Below, one piece after another: positions 1 through 8,500 of a stretch of DNA of 10,960 nucleotides (the stretch's first letter is position 1; each line of letters begins with the position of its first letter). Location of the stretch: contig DAOVDN010000016.1 in NCBI GenBank assembly GCA_030669465.1, forward strand, positions 1 through 10,960. Direction: 5' to 3'. The stretch comes from Desulfobacterales bacterium. GTDB lineage: Bacteria > Desulfobacterota > Desulfobacteria > Desulfobacterales > ETH-SRB1. The notes beneath the pieces are model-generated. The model had not been told where the DNA came from. It did not search any database and saw nothing but the letters and a program-made list of their open reading frames with translations. The position numbers were made by a program, and so were the translations under genes.

Positions 1-38
1 AAAACAGATCGGTTTGCGATACATCGGCAAACCGACTT
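1..38 (-). terminator. Rho-independent terminator closing the KAP-mod-res operon
   Basis: A perfect 9-bp inverted repeat, TCGGTTTGC at 9-17 and GCAAACCGA at 27-35, encloses a 9-nt loop. Read on the minus strand, the hairpin starts 3 nt after the res stop codon (39-41) and is followed by TCTGTTTT, so it should stop transcription of the operon. Read on the plus strand, the same hairpin is followed by CTTTT, so it may also stop transcripts arriving from the left. Confidence 0.75.
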
Positions 39-2561
39 TTATAAACCATTCCGCTCAAGGGCAGCATCAAGGTTTGAAGTAAAATTGAATTCTTTTTTCC
101 TAATTCGGTCAAAATATAGTTCATAATCCAGTGGAGACAAAAAATTAAAATAATACGTCGAATCGATTTGGAATTTATTAAGCGTATTAAAATGACTTTT
201 GCCGGCCTTGTATTTGGCCTTGTTTTCATCGGAGGGTTGAATGATTTCTTCATCGCCTTTTATTTCGACAACCAGTATTATCTTATCGATTTTTATAAAA
301 AAATCAGGGTTAAACCCACCACGCTTTCGATGTTCTCCTTTTTTCCATGCATATTCAATCGGATAAAAATCCTGATCTGTCGATTTAATCCAGGCATCAA
401 GGACTTTGCTGTTTTCAATTTTGATTAACTCTCTTACAAACAATCGTTCCGGTTTATGGTCGGCAAGAACAACATTTAGTGGTGTTTTGAAGTTGAAGCA
501 GTTATCAATCATCTGCATTGAAGAGCGAGGCAGGGATTCGTCTTCTTCAACTTCCTGCAAGATGGCAAGGACCTCTTCATTGCTGTATTTTTTTGTATTT
601 TCGTCCCCAAAAACCGTTGTTTCGCCACGCCGAATAGAAGATAGGCCAACACTATTTTTGTTTCTGTCCTTCGTGTTTATTGGCTCTATTTTTTGAGGTG
701 TCATTTTGTAACGGACAACCTTTGCTCCAGGACGTTGTATTACGCCAAAGGCCTGCAATATTTTCTGCCTGTTCTGATCGCTTACAACATCTTTTTTTAC
801 TCCTATTCTTTTTAAGGATTCTCTTATAAGCTTGTACAAGAATTCTTTAGAATACTTATCCGCATAATTTGTCGGATTATCCGTGTCTTCAGTTTCCAAA
901 TCAATGGACTGAAATTTGTTATGCAGTTGTTCAATGATATCCTCAATCGGAAACATTTTATACTGAACTTTTGTCTTTTTGGTCCGTTCATCCCCGGTAA
1001 CGGCACGAACATATTCCGTTGATTTCTCAAGCGCCGGTGACTGGCTTATTAAAGTAATAAAGCCTTTCTTAAATTCATATTCTTTTTCCTGTTTATATTC
1101 CTCTGTTTCGTCAAGTCGATCATAGTCAATATTGTGAATAGTAAAGTTATAATTAGGTTCCTTTGCAACTGGGTATGAATAAATACGTTTTTCGATCTCA
1201 AGGACTTCATCAACAAGATGTTTGATTCTGCCTGACCAGCGGTCATGGTTAAATACAGTCACAACCGGTCTTTCACCAGCATATGCTTCGGGTATACGCA
1301 GACCACGGCCAAGGACTTGTGCAATCAGGAGCTTGCTGTTAAATGCTCTTTCTTCATGAGGAACAATCTGGAATACATTTTTTACATCCCAGCCCTCGGT
1401 CAGCATGCTGACCGAGGTTATCCATTCGACGGGCGAATCGGAACGGTCAACATCTCTTAATTTTCTTACATTTTCTTTATGCTTGGGTGAAGATGTAACC
1501 GGCAGAACTTTGTTGGCAGCATCTTCTTTGGGAATGTTTTCTATTTCAGAGATACGATTTATCAAATCTTCTGTGAGCTTGTTGCATGCGCGAATATCTT
1601 TGGTTACAAGAATAGTCAGGGGTTTTACCAATCGGTATTTCGTGTTTTTATTCTCAATATGATTGTCGTAAATTTTTTGAAATTTTTCGTCTTGGCCTAC
1701 GGATGTATCCTGGGAAACATAATCGATTGTCTTTACAAAACCTTCTTCGATAGCCTGGCGAAGGGAGTAGCGACATATAACATCCACAAAATACTCGTCC
1801 TTGATATAACAGGTGCCCGAAAGCCCAACTATGTATTTGAATCCAAATTCATCATCAAGCAAAAATTCCTTCCATTTCTTAAAATCTTTCCCTGTCTGGT
1901 TGTAAACATGATGGGTCTCATCGTTGATGACAAGGGTTCGCTCGCCTTTCCCTGCCAGGCTATCCCGAATGGAAGATTTGACGTGTTCATAAAGGGCATG
2001 ACAGTTTTCCACACAGATCGCACCTGTTGTAATACTTTCAGTAGCATTGATAATATGCGGATTTTTTATTTTTGAATTATTGGGTAACAAACTTCGCAGA
2101 GTATCATCACTAGAAAAACGTTTAAACTTCTCCATCAACCCCGATTCAATGGTGGTGGAAGGACATACTACCAGGGCATTATCCACAGCGCCTTCTGCCA
2201 GCATAATACGGGCAACTCCGTAAATCACCCAGCTTTTACCGGTGCCGGTGGCCAGGTCAATGGAGCACGAAAGCTTATCCGGCATTTGGAGATGCTGTTT
2301 AAATTCATGAAAAGAACCACATAAGTCTTTGAGCTTGATATTTTTATTAAAATTTTCCTCGGCCAGATCTCTCAGATTATGATATTGACCGCCCAGAAAA
2401 TACCTGAGTGTGTTTCGGATCGCCGTTTTCTGGTATTCCCTGTCCACGCATAGCGCATCCAGGAAAGGCTCATATTTGTCGAGGTCGAAAATTTCCGGGT
2501 TTATATTTTTCTTAACCTGCAAAACCAGATCCTGATTCAGCAGACGCACTTGATCAGGCAT
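39..2561 (-). CDS. Type III-like restriction enzyme Res subunit: SF2 helicase with C-terminal PD-(D/E)xK nuclease
   Basis: An 840-residue protein, the probable restriction and translocation subunit partnering the Mod encoded just upstream. The SF2 helicase motifs appear in order: motif I ATGTGKS (104-110), motif II DETH (214-217), motif III SGT (248-250), a TEGWD segment (388-392) and motif VI QVLGRGLR (415-422). Near the C-terminus, NPDFF (751-755) followed by VVEIKGD (764-770) gives the PD...ExK arrangement expected of the nuclease in type III Res proteins, with D753, E766 and K768 as the likely catalytic residues. All key motifs look intact. It is somewhat shorter than EcoP15I-type Res (about 970 residues). 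The ATG overlaps the mod stop by 8 nt (ATGCCTGA) and has GAGG about 10 nt upstream, which favours translational coupling. Function rests on motifs and on the Mod neighbour. A related DEAD/DEAH helicase-nuclease of another defence system is the alternative. Confidence 0.88.
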   Translation of the reverse strand: MPDQVRLLNQDLVLQVKKNINPEIFDLDKYEPFLDALCVDREYQKTAIRNTLRYFLGGQYHNLRDLAEENFNKNIKLKDLCGSFHEFKQHLQMPDKLSCSIDLATGTGKSWVIYGVARIMLAEGAVDNALVVCPSTTIESGLMEKFKRFSSDDTLRSLLPNNSKIKNPHIINATESITTGAICVENCHALYEHVKSSIRDSLAGKGERTLVINDETHHVYNQTGKDFKKWKEFLLDDEFGFKYIVGLSGTCYIKDEYFVDVICRYSLRQAIEEGFVKTIDYVSQDTSVGQDEKFQKIYDNHIENKNTKYRLVKPLTILVTKDIRACNKLTEDLINRISEIENIPKEDAANKVLPVTSSPKHKENVRKLRDVDRSDSPVEWITSVSMLTEGWDVKNVFQIVPHEERAFNSKLLIAQVLGRGLRIPEAYAGERPVVTVFNHDRWSGRIKHLVDEVLEIEKRIYSYPVAKEPNYNFTIHNIDYDRLDETEEYKQEKEYEFKKGFITLISQSPALEKSTEYVRAVTGDERTKKTKVQYKMFPIEDIIEQLHNKFQSIDLETEDTDNPTNYADKYSKEFLYKLIRESLKRIGVKKDVVSDQNRQKILQAFGVIQRPGAKVVRYKMTPQKIEPINTKDRNKNSVGLSSIRRGETTVFGDENTKKYSNEEVLAILQEVEEDESLPRSSMQMIDNCFNFKTPLNVVLADHKPERLFVRELIKIENSKVLDAWIKSTDQDFYPIEYAWKKGEHRKRGGFNPDFFIKIDKIILVVEIKGDEEIIQPSDENKAKYKAGKSHFNTLNKFQIDSTYYFNFLSPLDYELYFDRIRKKEFNFTSNLDAALERNGL

Positions 2562-4449
2562 TTATTTTTTTCCTCTTTTCACGCCGCTTAAAATCGTTCA
2601 CCGTTTTGATTTCGCGGTATTCATTGCCGTAAATATCAAGGTAAATGATCATGATTTTGTCTTTAAAAGATTCAACCGGCAAATGGACTTCCCAGTTATT
2701 TTTCTCAATCTCCGAGGCATACAAAACTTTTTGCAGATTGAACGTATCTCCATTGTAATCAAAATCAACCATTATCATAGATAAAGACTCTCGATTGGGA
2801 ATTTGGCTGGCGCCTTTCAGCATGGCTTCGCTTTTAAATGTTTTGATTTTAATGGAAGCCATATCAGAAGACTTGTCTCCCGCTTTCTTTATTTGATAGA
2901 CACATTCCACTTTTGGCGGACGGATAAAATCAAATCCAACAGCATCAACGGTGTCATTGACCTGAGTCTCATCAATGGGTTGTTTGATTGCTTCAAAATC
3001 CCGGTTGTGCAGTTCGTTGATAATGGAATATGGAATGCGAAGGATATAATAGCGGGTAGAACCCTTATCAAGGTAATCTTCAAGGAACATGACCCTTGCT
3101 GCAGGGGCAATAATGAAAAACTCCCTGCTGACTTTAGAGCCTATCATGGAATGCAGGTCTTCAATAAAACCGTAATCCAAAACTATATCCTGGTCCTTCA
3201 AATGATTGAACACCAAGACATCGGAGCGCCCCCTATAACCGTCCAATTGGATTCCTGATAGCTTATGTTTCTGATCGCGGCAGTTAAACAACATCAGTGC
3301 AAACTTACGCCATTCCTCCCAGGGAAGTTCCTTTAATTGCTTGAAGTCATATAAACCGGCAGTGTAAAGTATAAACGGTTTTGGCTCTAATGATTTTCCT
3401 TTGTTGCCGATTTTTTGTTTCAGATTAAGTAAGCGCTTTTGGATGGTGTAAATGGCTAATTTGCCGCAATCGATGCCGATCCATCTGCGGCCTAATTTTT
3501 CTGCGACAGCTAATGTAGTTCCTGAACCCACAAAAGCATCAAGAATTAAATCATCTGTTTTTGTGGCAGATTTAATTACCCATTCTAAAACCTTTTCAGG
3601 TTTTTGCGTAGGATAATCTATCCTTTCATGTGCAGTTGCACCGATATAAGGTAAATTCCAAACATCATCCACTTTTTCGTCATAAATTGTGATCTTTTGT
3701 GTTTTACCATTTTCATCTTTGATATTTTGAATTCTACCAAGTTTTTTATCCCAGCCTTTTTTTAGTAGCTTTTTAGGGTTATCGAGTTTATATGTTATCG
3801 GATAAAAATCATACGAAGAAGATTTTGAGTAAAGAAGTAATCTATCAGAATTCTTTGTAAATCTATTCATATTTCTCATCTGAAATTTTACATATTTCCA
3901 TACAATTTCATTAAGAAAATTTGATTCGCCAAAAACTTCATCCATAATTAACTTAACATAATGAGACTTTTTTTGGTCTAAATGGATACAAAAAAGACCA
4001 TTATCAGATAGTAGCTCTCTTAAAAAAATTAATCTTTTTCTTAAGAATTCAATAAACTGAGCCCCCGCAATCTTATCCTGATATGCTTTCTGATCCCGAC
4101 TTCCCCGAAATTCCTGTTTTGTAGCAAACGGCGGATCAATATAAATCAACTTCACCTGTCCTTGAACATCGGAATCATCCATCAATGCCTTCATTATCTG
4201 AAGATTGTCGCCAAAGATAAGTTTATTGGTCCACCCGTTCCCGTTTTTTCCGAAAGTTTTCACAGGCTGTAACGGTACTGCCATTGTATCAGCCAAAATA
4301 TCCTCTTCACGTTCTTTGCCGGCATAAACCAGCTCATATTCTTTCTTTTCCGGCGGGAAAAGAACATGTTTGTAGTCAATGGGCAATTCCTCCCCCGATT
4401 CAAGAAGGTGTATGATTCTTTCTCTGTCTTTCTCTGATACCTTTGGCAT
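2554..4449 (-). CDS. Type III-like DNA methyltransferase (Mod), beta-class N6-adenine/N4-cytosine
   Basis: A 631-residue SAM-dependent DNA amino-methyltransferase, likely the modification and recognition subunit for the following Res. The motif order is that of the beta class: IYIDPPF (102-108, motif IV), then a variable middle (about 185-265) expected to hold the target-recognition domain, YPTQKPEKVLEWVI (279-292, motif X) and DAFVGSGTT (304-312, motif I, SAM binding). Conserved flanks such as ELLSDNGLFCIHLDQ (145-159) are present. About 280 residues after the catalytic core show no motif I can name. Length fits type III Mod proteins (about 640). The start is well supported by AGGAG 8 nt before the ATG. 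It lies 17 nt after radC and overlaps res by 8 nt. DNA at about 3541-4080 is far more AT-rich than the rest of the gene, suggesting exchange of the recognition domain. Target base and site cannot be read from the sequence. Confidence 0.9.
   Translation of the reverse strand: MPKVSEKDRERIIHLLESGEELPIDYKHVLFPPEKKEYELVYAGKEREEDILADTMAVPLQPVKTFGKNGNGWTNKLIFGDNLQIMKALMDDSDVQGQVKLIYIDPPFATKQEFRGSRDQKAYQDKIAGAQFIEFLRKRLIFLRELLSDNGLFCIHLDQKKSHYVKLIMDEVFGESNFLNEIVWKYVKFQMRNMNRFTKNSDRLLLYSKSSSYDFYPITYKLDNPKKLLKKGWDKKLGRIQNIKDENGKTQKITIYDEKVDDVWNLPYIGATAHERIDYPTQKPEKVLEWVIKSATKTDDLILDAFVGSGTTLAVAEKLGRRWIGIDCGKLAIYTIQKRLLNLKQKIGNKGKSLEPKPFILYTAGLYDFKQLKELPWEEWRKFALMLFNCRDQKHKLSGIQLDGYRGRSDVLVFNHLKDQDIVLDYGFIEDLHSMIGSKVSREFFIIAPAARVMFLEDYLDKGSTRYYILRIPYSIINELHNRDFEAIKQPIDETQVNDTVDAVGFDFIRPPKVECVYQIKKAGDKSSDMASIKIKTFKSEAMLKGASQIPNRESLSMIMVDFDYNGDTFNLQKVLYASEIEKNNWEVHLPVESFKDKIMIIYLDIYGNEYREIKTVNDFKRREKRKKINA
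3541..4080 (-). other. Low-GC block inside mod covering the target-recognition region
   Basis: By hand count, 156 of 540 bases (about 29%) are G or C here. The 60-base lines on either side run about 38-47%. The block encodes roughly residues 124-303, that is, almost exactly the span between the DPPF motif (105-108) and the FVGSGT motif (306-311). The composition break with conserved ends is what recombinational replacement of a target-recognition domain would leave. Exchange is an inference; the composition change is directly visible. Confidence 0.65.
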
Positions 4450-4466
4450 TTATTGTACTCCTGATT

Positions 4467-5201
4467 TCAAAGCCTGCTTATGGACAACATTTCAAATTCT
4501 TCAATCAAGCCCGCGTCTGCAAAACTAAAGTATTGATCATCACCGATAATAATATGATCAAAAACCCGAATTGTCATGGCGCTGGATGCAATTACCAGAT
4601 CCCGGGTAAGTATTTTATCCTGTTCACTCGGTTCTACGGAACCCGAAGGATGATTATGCACAACAATCATTGCCGGTGCATGGTATTGAATCGCAAACTG
4701 AAGGATATCTCTGATATATGGGTTCGCTTTATCAACGCTACCTTGGTCAATATCAATGACATTTGTAATAGCATTCTGTCTGTCAAGCAAAAGAAGCTTG
4801 AAACACTCTTTTTTCAGATCTCTCATCAACGGCATCAAAAAACCCGCAACACCTGAAGAAGATTTTACCGACCCTGTAAGTGCCTTTTCTTCACTGATCA
4901 TTCTTCGGCCCAACTCAATCGCTGCTTTGATCTGGGCAATTTTAGCATCTTTCAGACCAAGTATTTTCTTGAATTCAGAAACATCGACGCCACTCATAGA
5001 ACGTAAAGATTTGAACTTATGGAGCAGTTCCCTGCCGATATCAACAGCACTGCGGCCGGGCCTTCCCGTTCTTATAAGAATTGCCAGAAGCTCCGCATTA
5101 CTCAATGCGTGTTCACCATATTTCAGCAATTTCTCCCTTGGGCGATCTTCTTCTGCCCAATTACGAATTGAAACAGGATATTTTTTACTCTTCTTTTTCA
5201 T
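4467..5201 (-). CDS. radC: RadC family JAB/JAMM-domain protein
   Basis: A 244-residue member of the RadC (UPF0758) family, slightly longer than the usual 220-230. The N-terminal part (20-100) has the family's opening (RPREKLLKYGEHALSNAELL) and a helix-hairpin-helix-like ILGLKDAKIAQIKAA (80-94). The C-terminal JAB domain has the full metal-binding signature HNHPSGSVEPSEQD (182-195: H182, H184, S192, D195), with upstream E132 as the probable catalytic Glu, and ends with the typical GDDQYFSFADAGL. The motif suggests a zinc-dependent hydrolase fold. The family's real role is unsettled: the old link to DNA repair in E. coli was withdrawn, and copies are frequent in mobile and defence islands. The start is chosen at the ATG at 5201, where the frame overlaps the end of the preceding ORF by 17 nt. 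No good Shine-Dalgarno precedes it, so it may depend on coupling. It lies 17 nt before mod. Confidence 0.92.
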   Translation of the reverse strand: MKKKSKKYPVSIRNWAEEDRPREKLLKYGEHALSNAELLAILIRTGRPGRSAVDIGRELLHKFKSLRSMSGVDVSEFKKILGLKDAKIAQIKAAIELGRRMISEEKALTGSVKSSSGVAGFLMPLMRDLKKECFKLLLLDRQNAITNVIDIDQGSVDKANPYIRDILQFAIQYHAPAMIVVHNHPSGSVEPSEQDKILTRDLVIASSAMTIRVFDHIIIGDDQYFSFADAGLIEEFEMLSISRL

Positions 5202-5448
5202 TTATTATCATGAGATTGCGCAAGTCGTCACGATGGACCTTGACCGGATCAAACAAAGTACCCTGCACCATAGCGCGGAAGGCAGGTTCATCCACAGTCT
5301 CGATTTTCTGAAGCGGCATAGCGCACCCAGCAATGTCCACCATCCGCCTGTTGCCGTACTCATCATACTTCCCTTCCCAGATCAACTCCGTCTTCATATG
5401 CGAAAAAGGATGCGGATTGTCCAGTCCCCATCGTATGTTGTTATTCAT
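5185..5448 (-). CDS. 87-residue ORF resembling the N-terminus of a second Mod methyltransferase; probable remnant
   Basis: The ATG at 5448 is chosen because GGAG lies about 7 nt upstream. A TTG at 5514 would add 22 residues but lacks that support. The protein has ELIWEGKYDEYGNRR (21-35), AMPLQKIET (43-51) and HRDDLRN (72-78). From memory, this series (ELVWEGKYDEYGNRR, AMPLQxIET, then RDDFRNRLIWGDN) opens many type III-like Mod proteins before the DPPF motif. The intact Mod downstream has a divergent version: YELVYAGKE (38-46), AVPLQPVKT (57-65), NKLIFGDN (75-82). Here the similarity stops after RNLMI, and the frame ends six codons later, overlapping radC by 17 nt. No catalytic motif is present, so it cannot methylate by itself. 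Most likely it is the 5' stub of a replaced mod gene. A small stand-alone protein or a regulatory leader providing coupling for radC remains possible. The family assignment is recalled, not searched. Confidence 0.6.
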   Translation of the reverse strand: MNNNIRWGLDNPHPFSHMKTELIWEGKYDEYGNRRMVDIAGCAMPLQKIETVDEPAFRAMVQGTLFDPVKVHRDDLRNLMIINEKEE

Positions 5449-5548
5449 AAAGTTTCTCCGTCCTTGAGGCCTTTTTACAACCAGCCTTAAATTCTTTCTT
5501 CCGATGCCTAGCAATATTCGTTCTTCCCGATGATATCACTTTGTTCAT
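5441..5548 (-). CDS. Possible 35-residue basic small protein between the KAP gene and the Mod-like stub
   Basis: A short frame starts MNKVISSGRTNIARHRKK and ends TEKLYE, rich in Lys and Arg. Its ATG is 5 nt after the KAP stop codon, its purine-rich upstream (AAGAAGAG) could act as a ribosome-binding site, and its stop overlaps the next ATG in ATGAATAA (8 nt). That fit of both ends is what coupled operon genes show, but a frame of this length can arise by chance. I recognise no family. If it is not translated as a protein of its own, it may only carry ribosomes across to the next start. Confidence 0.4.
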   Translation of the reverse strand: MNKVISSGRTNIARHRKKEFKAGCKKASRTEKLYE

Positions 5549-5553
5549 TTATG

Positions 5554-8500
5554 TTACTCTTCTTCGCTTTCGTTCTTCTGCTTTAGCATTTTTTGATATT
5601 TCTCCAGTTCTTTGTGCCTGCCAGGGAATGTTTCCATTAGGATCAGAATGTCATCTTCCCCGGCAGAAAACGCATCGGTACTCAATTGGTTCAACTGGGC
5701 TTCACCGCCAATATCATGTAACCAGTTTGATAGACGACGCTTCATGTCAAGGGAAGATGTCTTGAAGAAGGCATCAAACAGTGATTTTGCAAGAAGACTC
5801 TTTTCCGATGCAGTTTCAAACATTGCATTCATCTCACCAATAGATTCAATGATAGTATTTTGAGTCTTGGGAATAGAATCATAAGCAAAAAGTGCGGGAA
5901 TAGTATCCAGAAAGAATTCTTTCCCAAGTTTTTTGCCAACATTTACAGCCTGGCTCCACAGTCTATCCTTATGATCATCGTTAATCCCATTATCTTCAAA
6001 ACAAACACGCAGTACTTCATTACAAATATCTGCACTCATACTTTCCAACCATATTGTCAACGCTTTATCTGGTTCGTCTTCCGGACCAATCATGCTGTTT
6101 GCCAAAATGAGTGAGGTTGTCTGCTGCAGTTGCTCGCTGGATAGATACATCGCAATATGTTTCCATGTCGATTGGAGGTCTGAAAAGGCAGACTCGTCAT
6201 CAGACTTGATGCTTTCCATCAGTCCTGCAATATTTGTCAACTCTGGAAACTCTTCAAAAGATTTCAGAACCTTTGCGGCCTCCTCCCTGTGATATGGCCA
6301 AAGATCACACGCCAGTTTTAAAAAGCGTACAACATTCCCATCCGCAGGAACTGCCTCACGGGATATTAGCTCGACCAACGAAAGTAATATCCCATCCATA
6401 TCCTGCTGCGCTGGGTTGCTGGTTGCAACCGACAAGCCGTTGTTGAAAATCGTAGGCATGTTGAGGCCGGGGAGCTTTTGAGGCCAATACTCAGCAATTG
6501 TCTTGTGGAGCCAGGCAAGCCAAGGGGATTGTGATTGGGCATGATCAAACAACTGCTGGAGATTGCCGCCAACACTATCGGGCACATTAAATTTTAGCAT
6601 CGTTACCATTGTTTGGAAGACCATTTTTACAAAAATATCGAATTCATTTTGTTTATTTTGCAGCATTTGGTATGCATGTTTGATATGACCTTGAATTTCA
6701 TCCATATCATAGCTGGCGGGCATTAGATCCCCGAAGAAACAGGCATATTTTTGCGAAACCATGTCGTTCACATCAGGCTGAGACAGAAGATTATTGAGCG
6801 CCTCCTGGACTTGCTGCCGTTCTGTTTTATTCAAGAGATCATGGAAGTTTTTTGCCAACCACGATATCCCTAAATCCGGAAGTTCTGTGAAAAGATTGGA
6901 GATCATATTCGTAATGACTTCTTGTGCTCCCTTTCTGTGCTCTTTCACAAGAATAGTGAGGATATCAATAGAGTAAGATGCAGTAACTTCATCAATAGAA
7001 TAAGCTGAGCCTAAGTCCGTAAGGCTCTTCAAGGCAGGCTCTTTAAGATCGTTTGCACGAGTAGAAACTATCTGCAACAAAATTTTCGCGCCTTCTTCCC
7101 ACTCTTCGATTCCCCATTTGTCTTCCTCTTGAATATCCTTTAAAAGACGTTTGGAAAGAGATTCTGCAAATGAGGATATATGTAGCCCGCCGGCACCGGC
7201 TTTGTGACGGTTCGCGTAATTCCATGCAAAAGCGATAGCTTCGCCATTATTGACTGATACCATACGGGTTAGTTGCTCCCACATTATTGGCCGGTCATCC
7301 TCCCCAGCCTCCCATAGCCGGTTGAAGACAATATTGCACCTTTGAAGTCCGGCAGGTAAATCGATTTCAGTTGTTCGACTATTCTCAAACTCACCAATAA
7401 ATAGATCCGTGTATTTGCTCCCGAGTTCAGGAAGCAGGATATCCTGATATTCCTGCATCGATTGTTCAAGAAAATCATATGGGAGAGTTGTTGACTCTTT
7501 CTCCAGAGCGATTGAGCGTGTTAATAACCAGTTACAGAGTGCCTTTTGCGAATCGGATGGAAGTCCATGTTTATCCCAAACCGAAAGAGCCATGGAGGCT
7601 ATTGTTTCAGCCATCTGTTTTGCCTCATCAAGTGAAGGAGGCTGCATTGTCTGCAAGAACAGAGAAAAACCTTGTTTTTCGTCAAACGCATCTTTGATGA
7701 GTAAGCTTACAATGTGCTTTTGGTAATCTTGATGAACTTTATCCAAAAGGGTAGCGATTGCAGGAACTCCGATCCGCGACCTGAAGTCACGTGTTAGCTC
7801 AAGTTGCCGACATAGCGGATGCAGCAATTGATGCTGGTATCCTTCCGGAATTCGCTTGGATATGGTAGAAACCACAAACGTTGCATTATTTCTTCTGGAT
7901 TCAGATTCTCCTTCAAGGTCTTCAATAATATTTACCATTAACCGCGCGTCATCTTCCTTGATTGGCTCATTATCTTTGTCACGCCCGAGTTCCTGCAGAA
8001 GCCCTGTCGTATCTCCCGATACTAACGCACTGTGAATTTGTGTTGCTCGCCCACCGAACTTGCGTGTAACCGGATCTTGTGCTAGCTGAAGAAATGGCTG
8101 TATTGAATCAGGCCAACGAATGCCCCTCAAACTCCCAAGGTATCGGCGTAGTGAGTTATGATCGGGAAGCAATTCGCTGTCTTTACAGTATTTCGACAGG
8201 AGGTATTTAGGCTTTGGCGGAAGGTCGTCAAATCGTCTAATATTTTGGACAAAGACTTCTGTAAAAAATCTTATCAGATCCGGTTCTTCTTGCAGGTCAT
8301 AGTAAAAATATGGAAAATCGACCTTTAAAGCGCAAAGCACCGCCAGGGTCGTGGGATGTTTTGTTATTGCACCCTCAAGCAATCCACCGGGACGTTGAGT
8401 GCCGGAACCTTCAAACTCACGCTTTATCGCCAGCCACCAGGCCTGTATAAAAGTGTTGATTATCTGAAGAGCATTGCGCGGACTTGACACATCGACATGA

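Noticed and set aside
1659..2075. A 138-codon plus-strand open frame with hydrophobic stretches opposite res
   Set aside because: It overlaps the helicase motif II-III region of res, which is intact on the other strand; the hydrophobicity reflects the antisense of charged codons.
2803..3258. A 151-codon plus-strand open frame opposite the C-terminal part of mod
   Set aside because: It is a mirror of the mod coding frame with no recognisable motif or start signal.
4756..5490. A 244-codon plus-strand open frame antisense to radC and the small ORFs
   Set aside because: It lies fully opposite radC, whose motifs are unmistakable. The translation shows no domain and it has no convincing ribosome-binding site.
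5449..5514. TTG at 5514 as the start of the Mod-like stub
   Set aside because: The GGAG-spaced ATG at 5448 is a far better initiation site, and the extra residues do not resemble the family's N-terminus.
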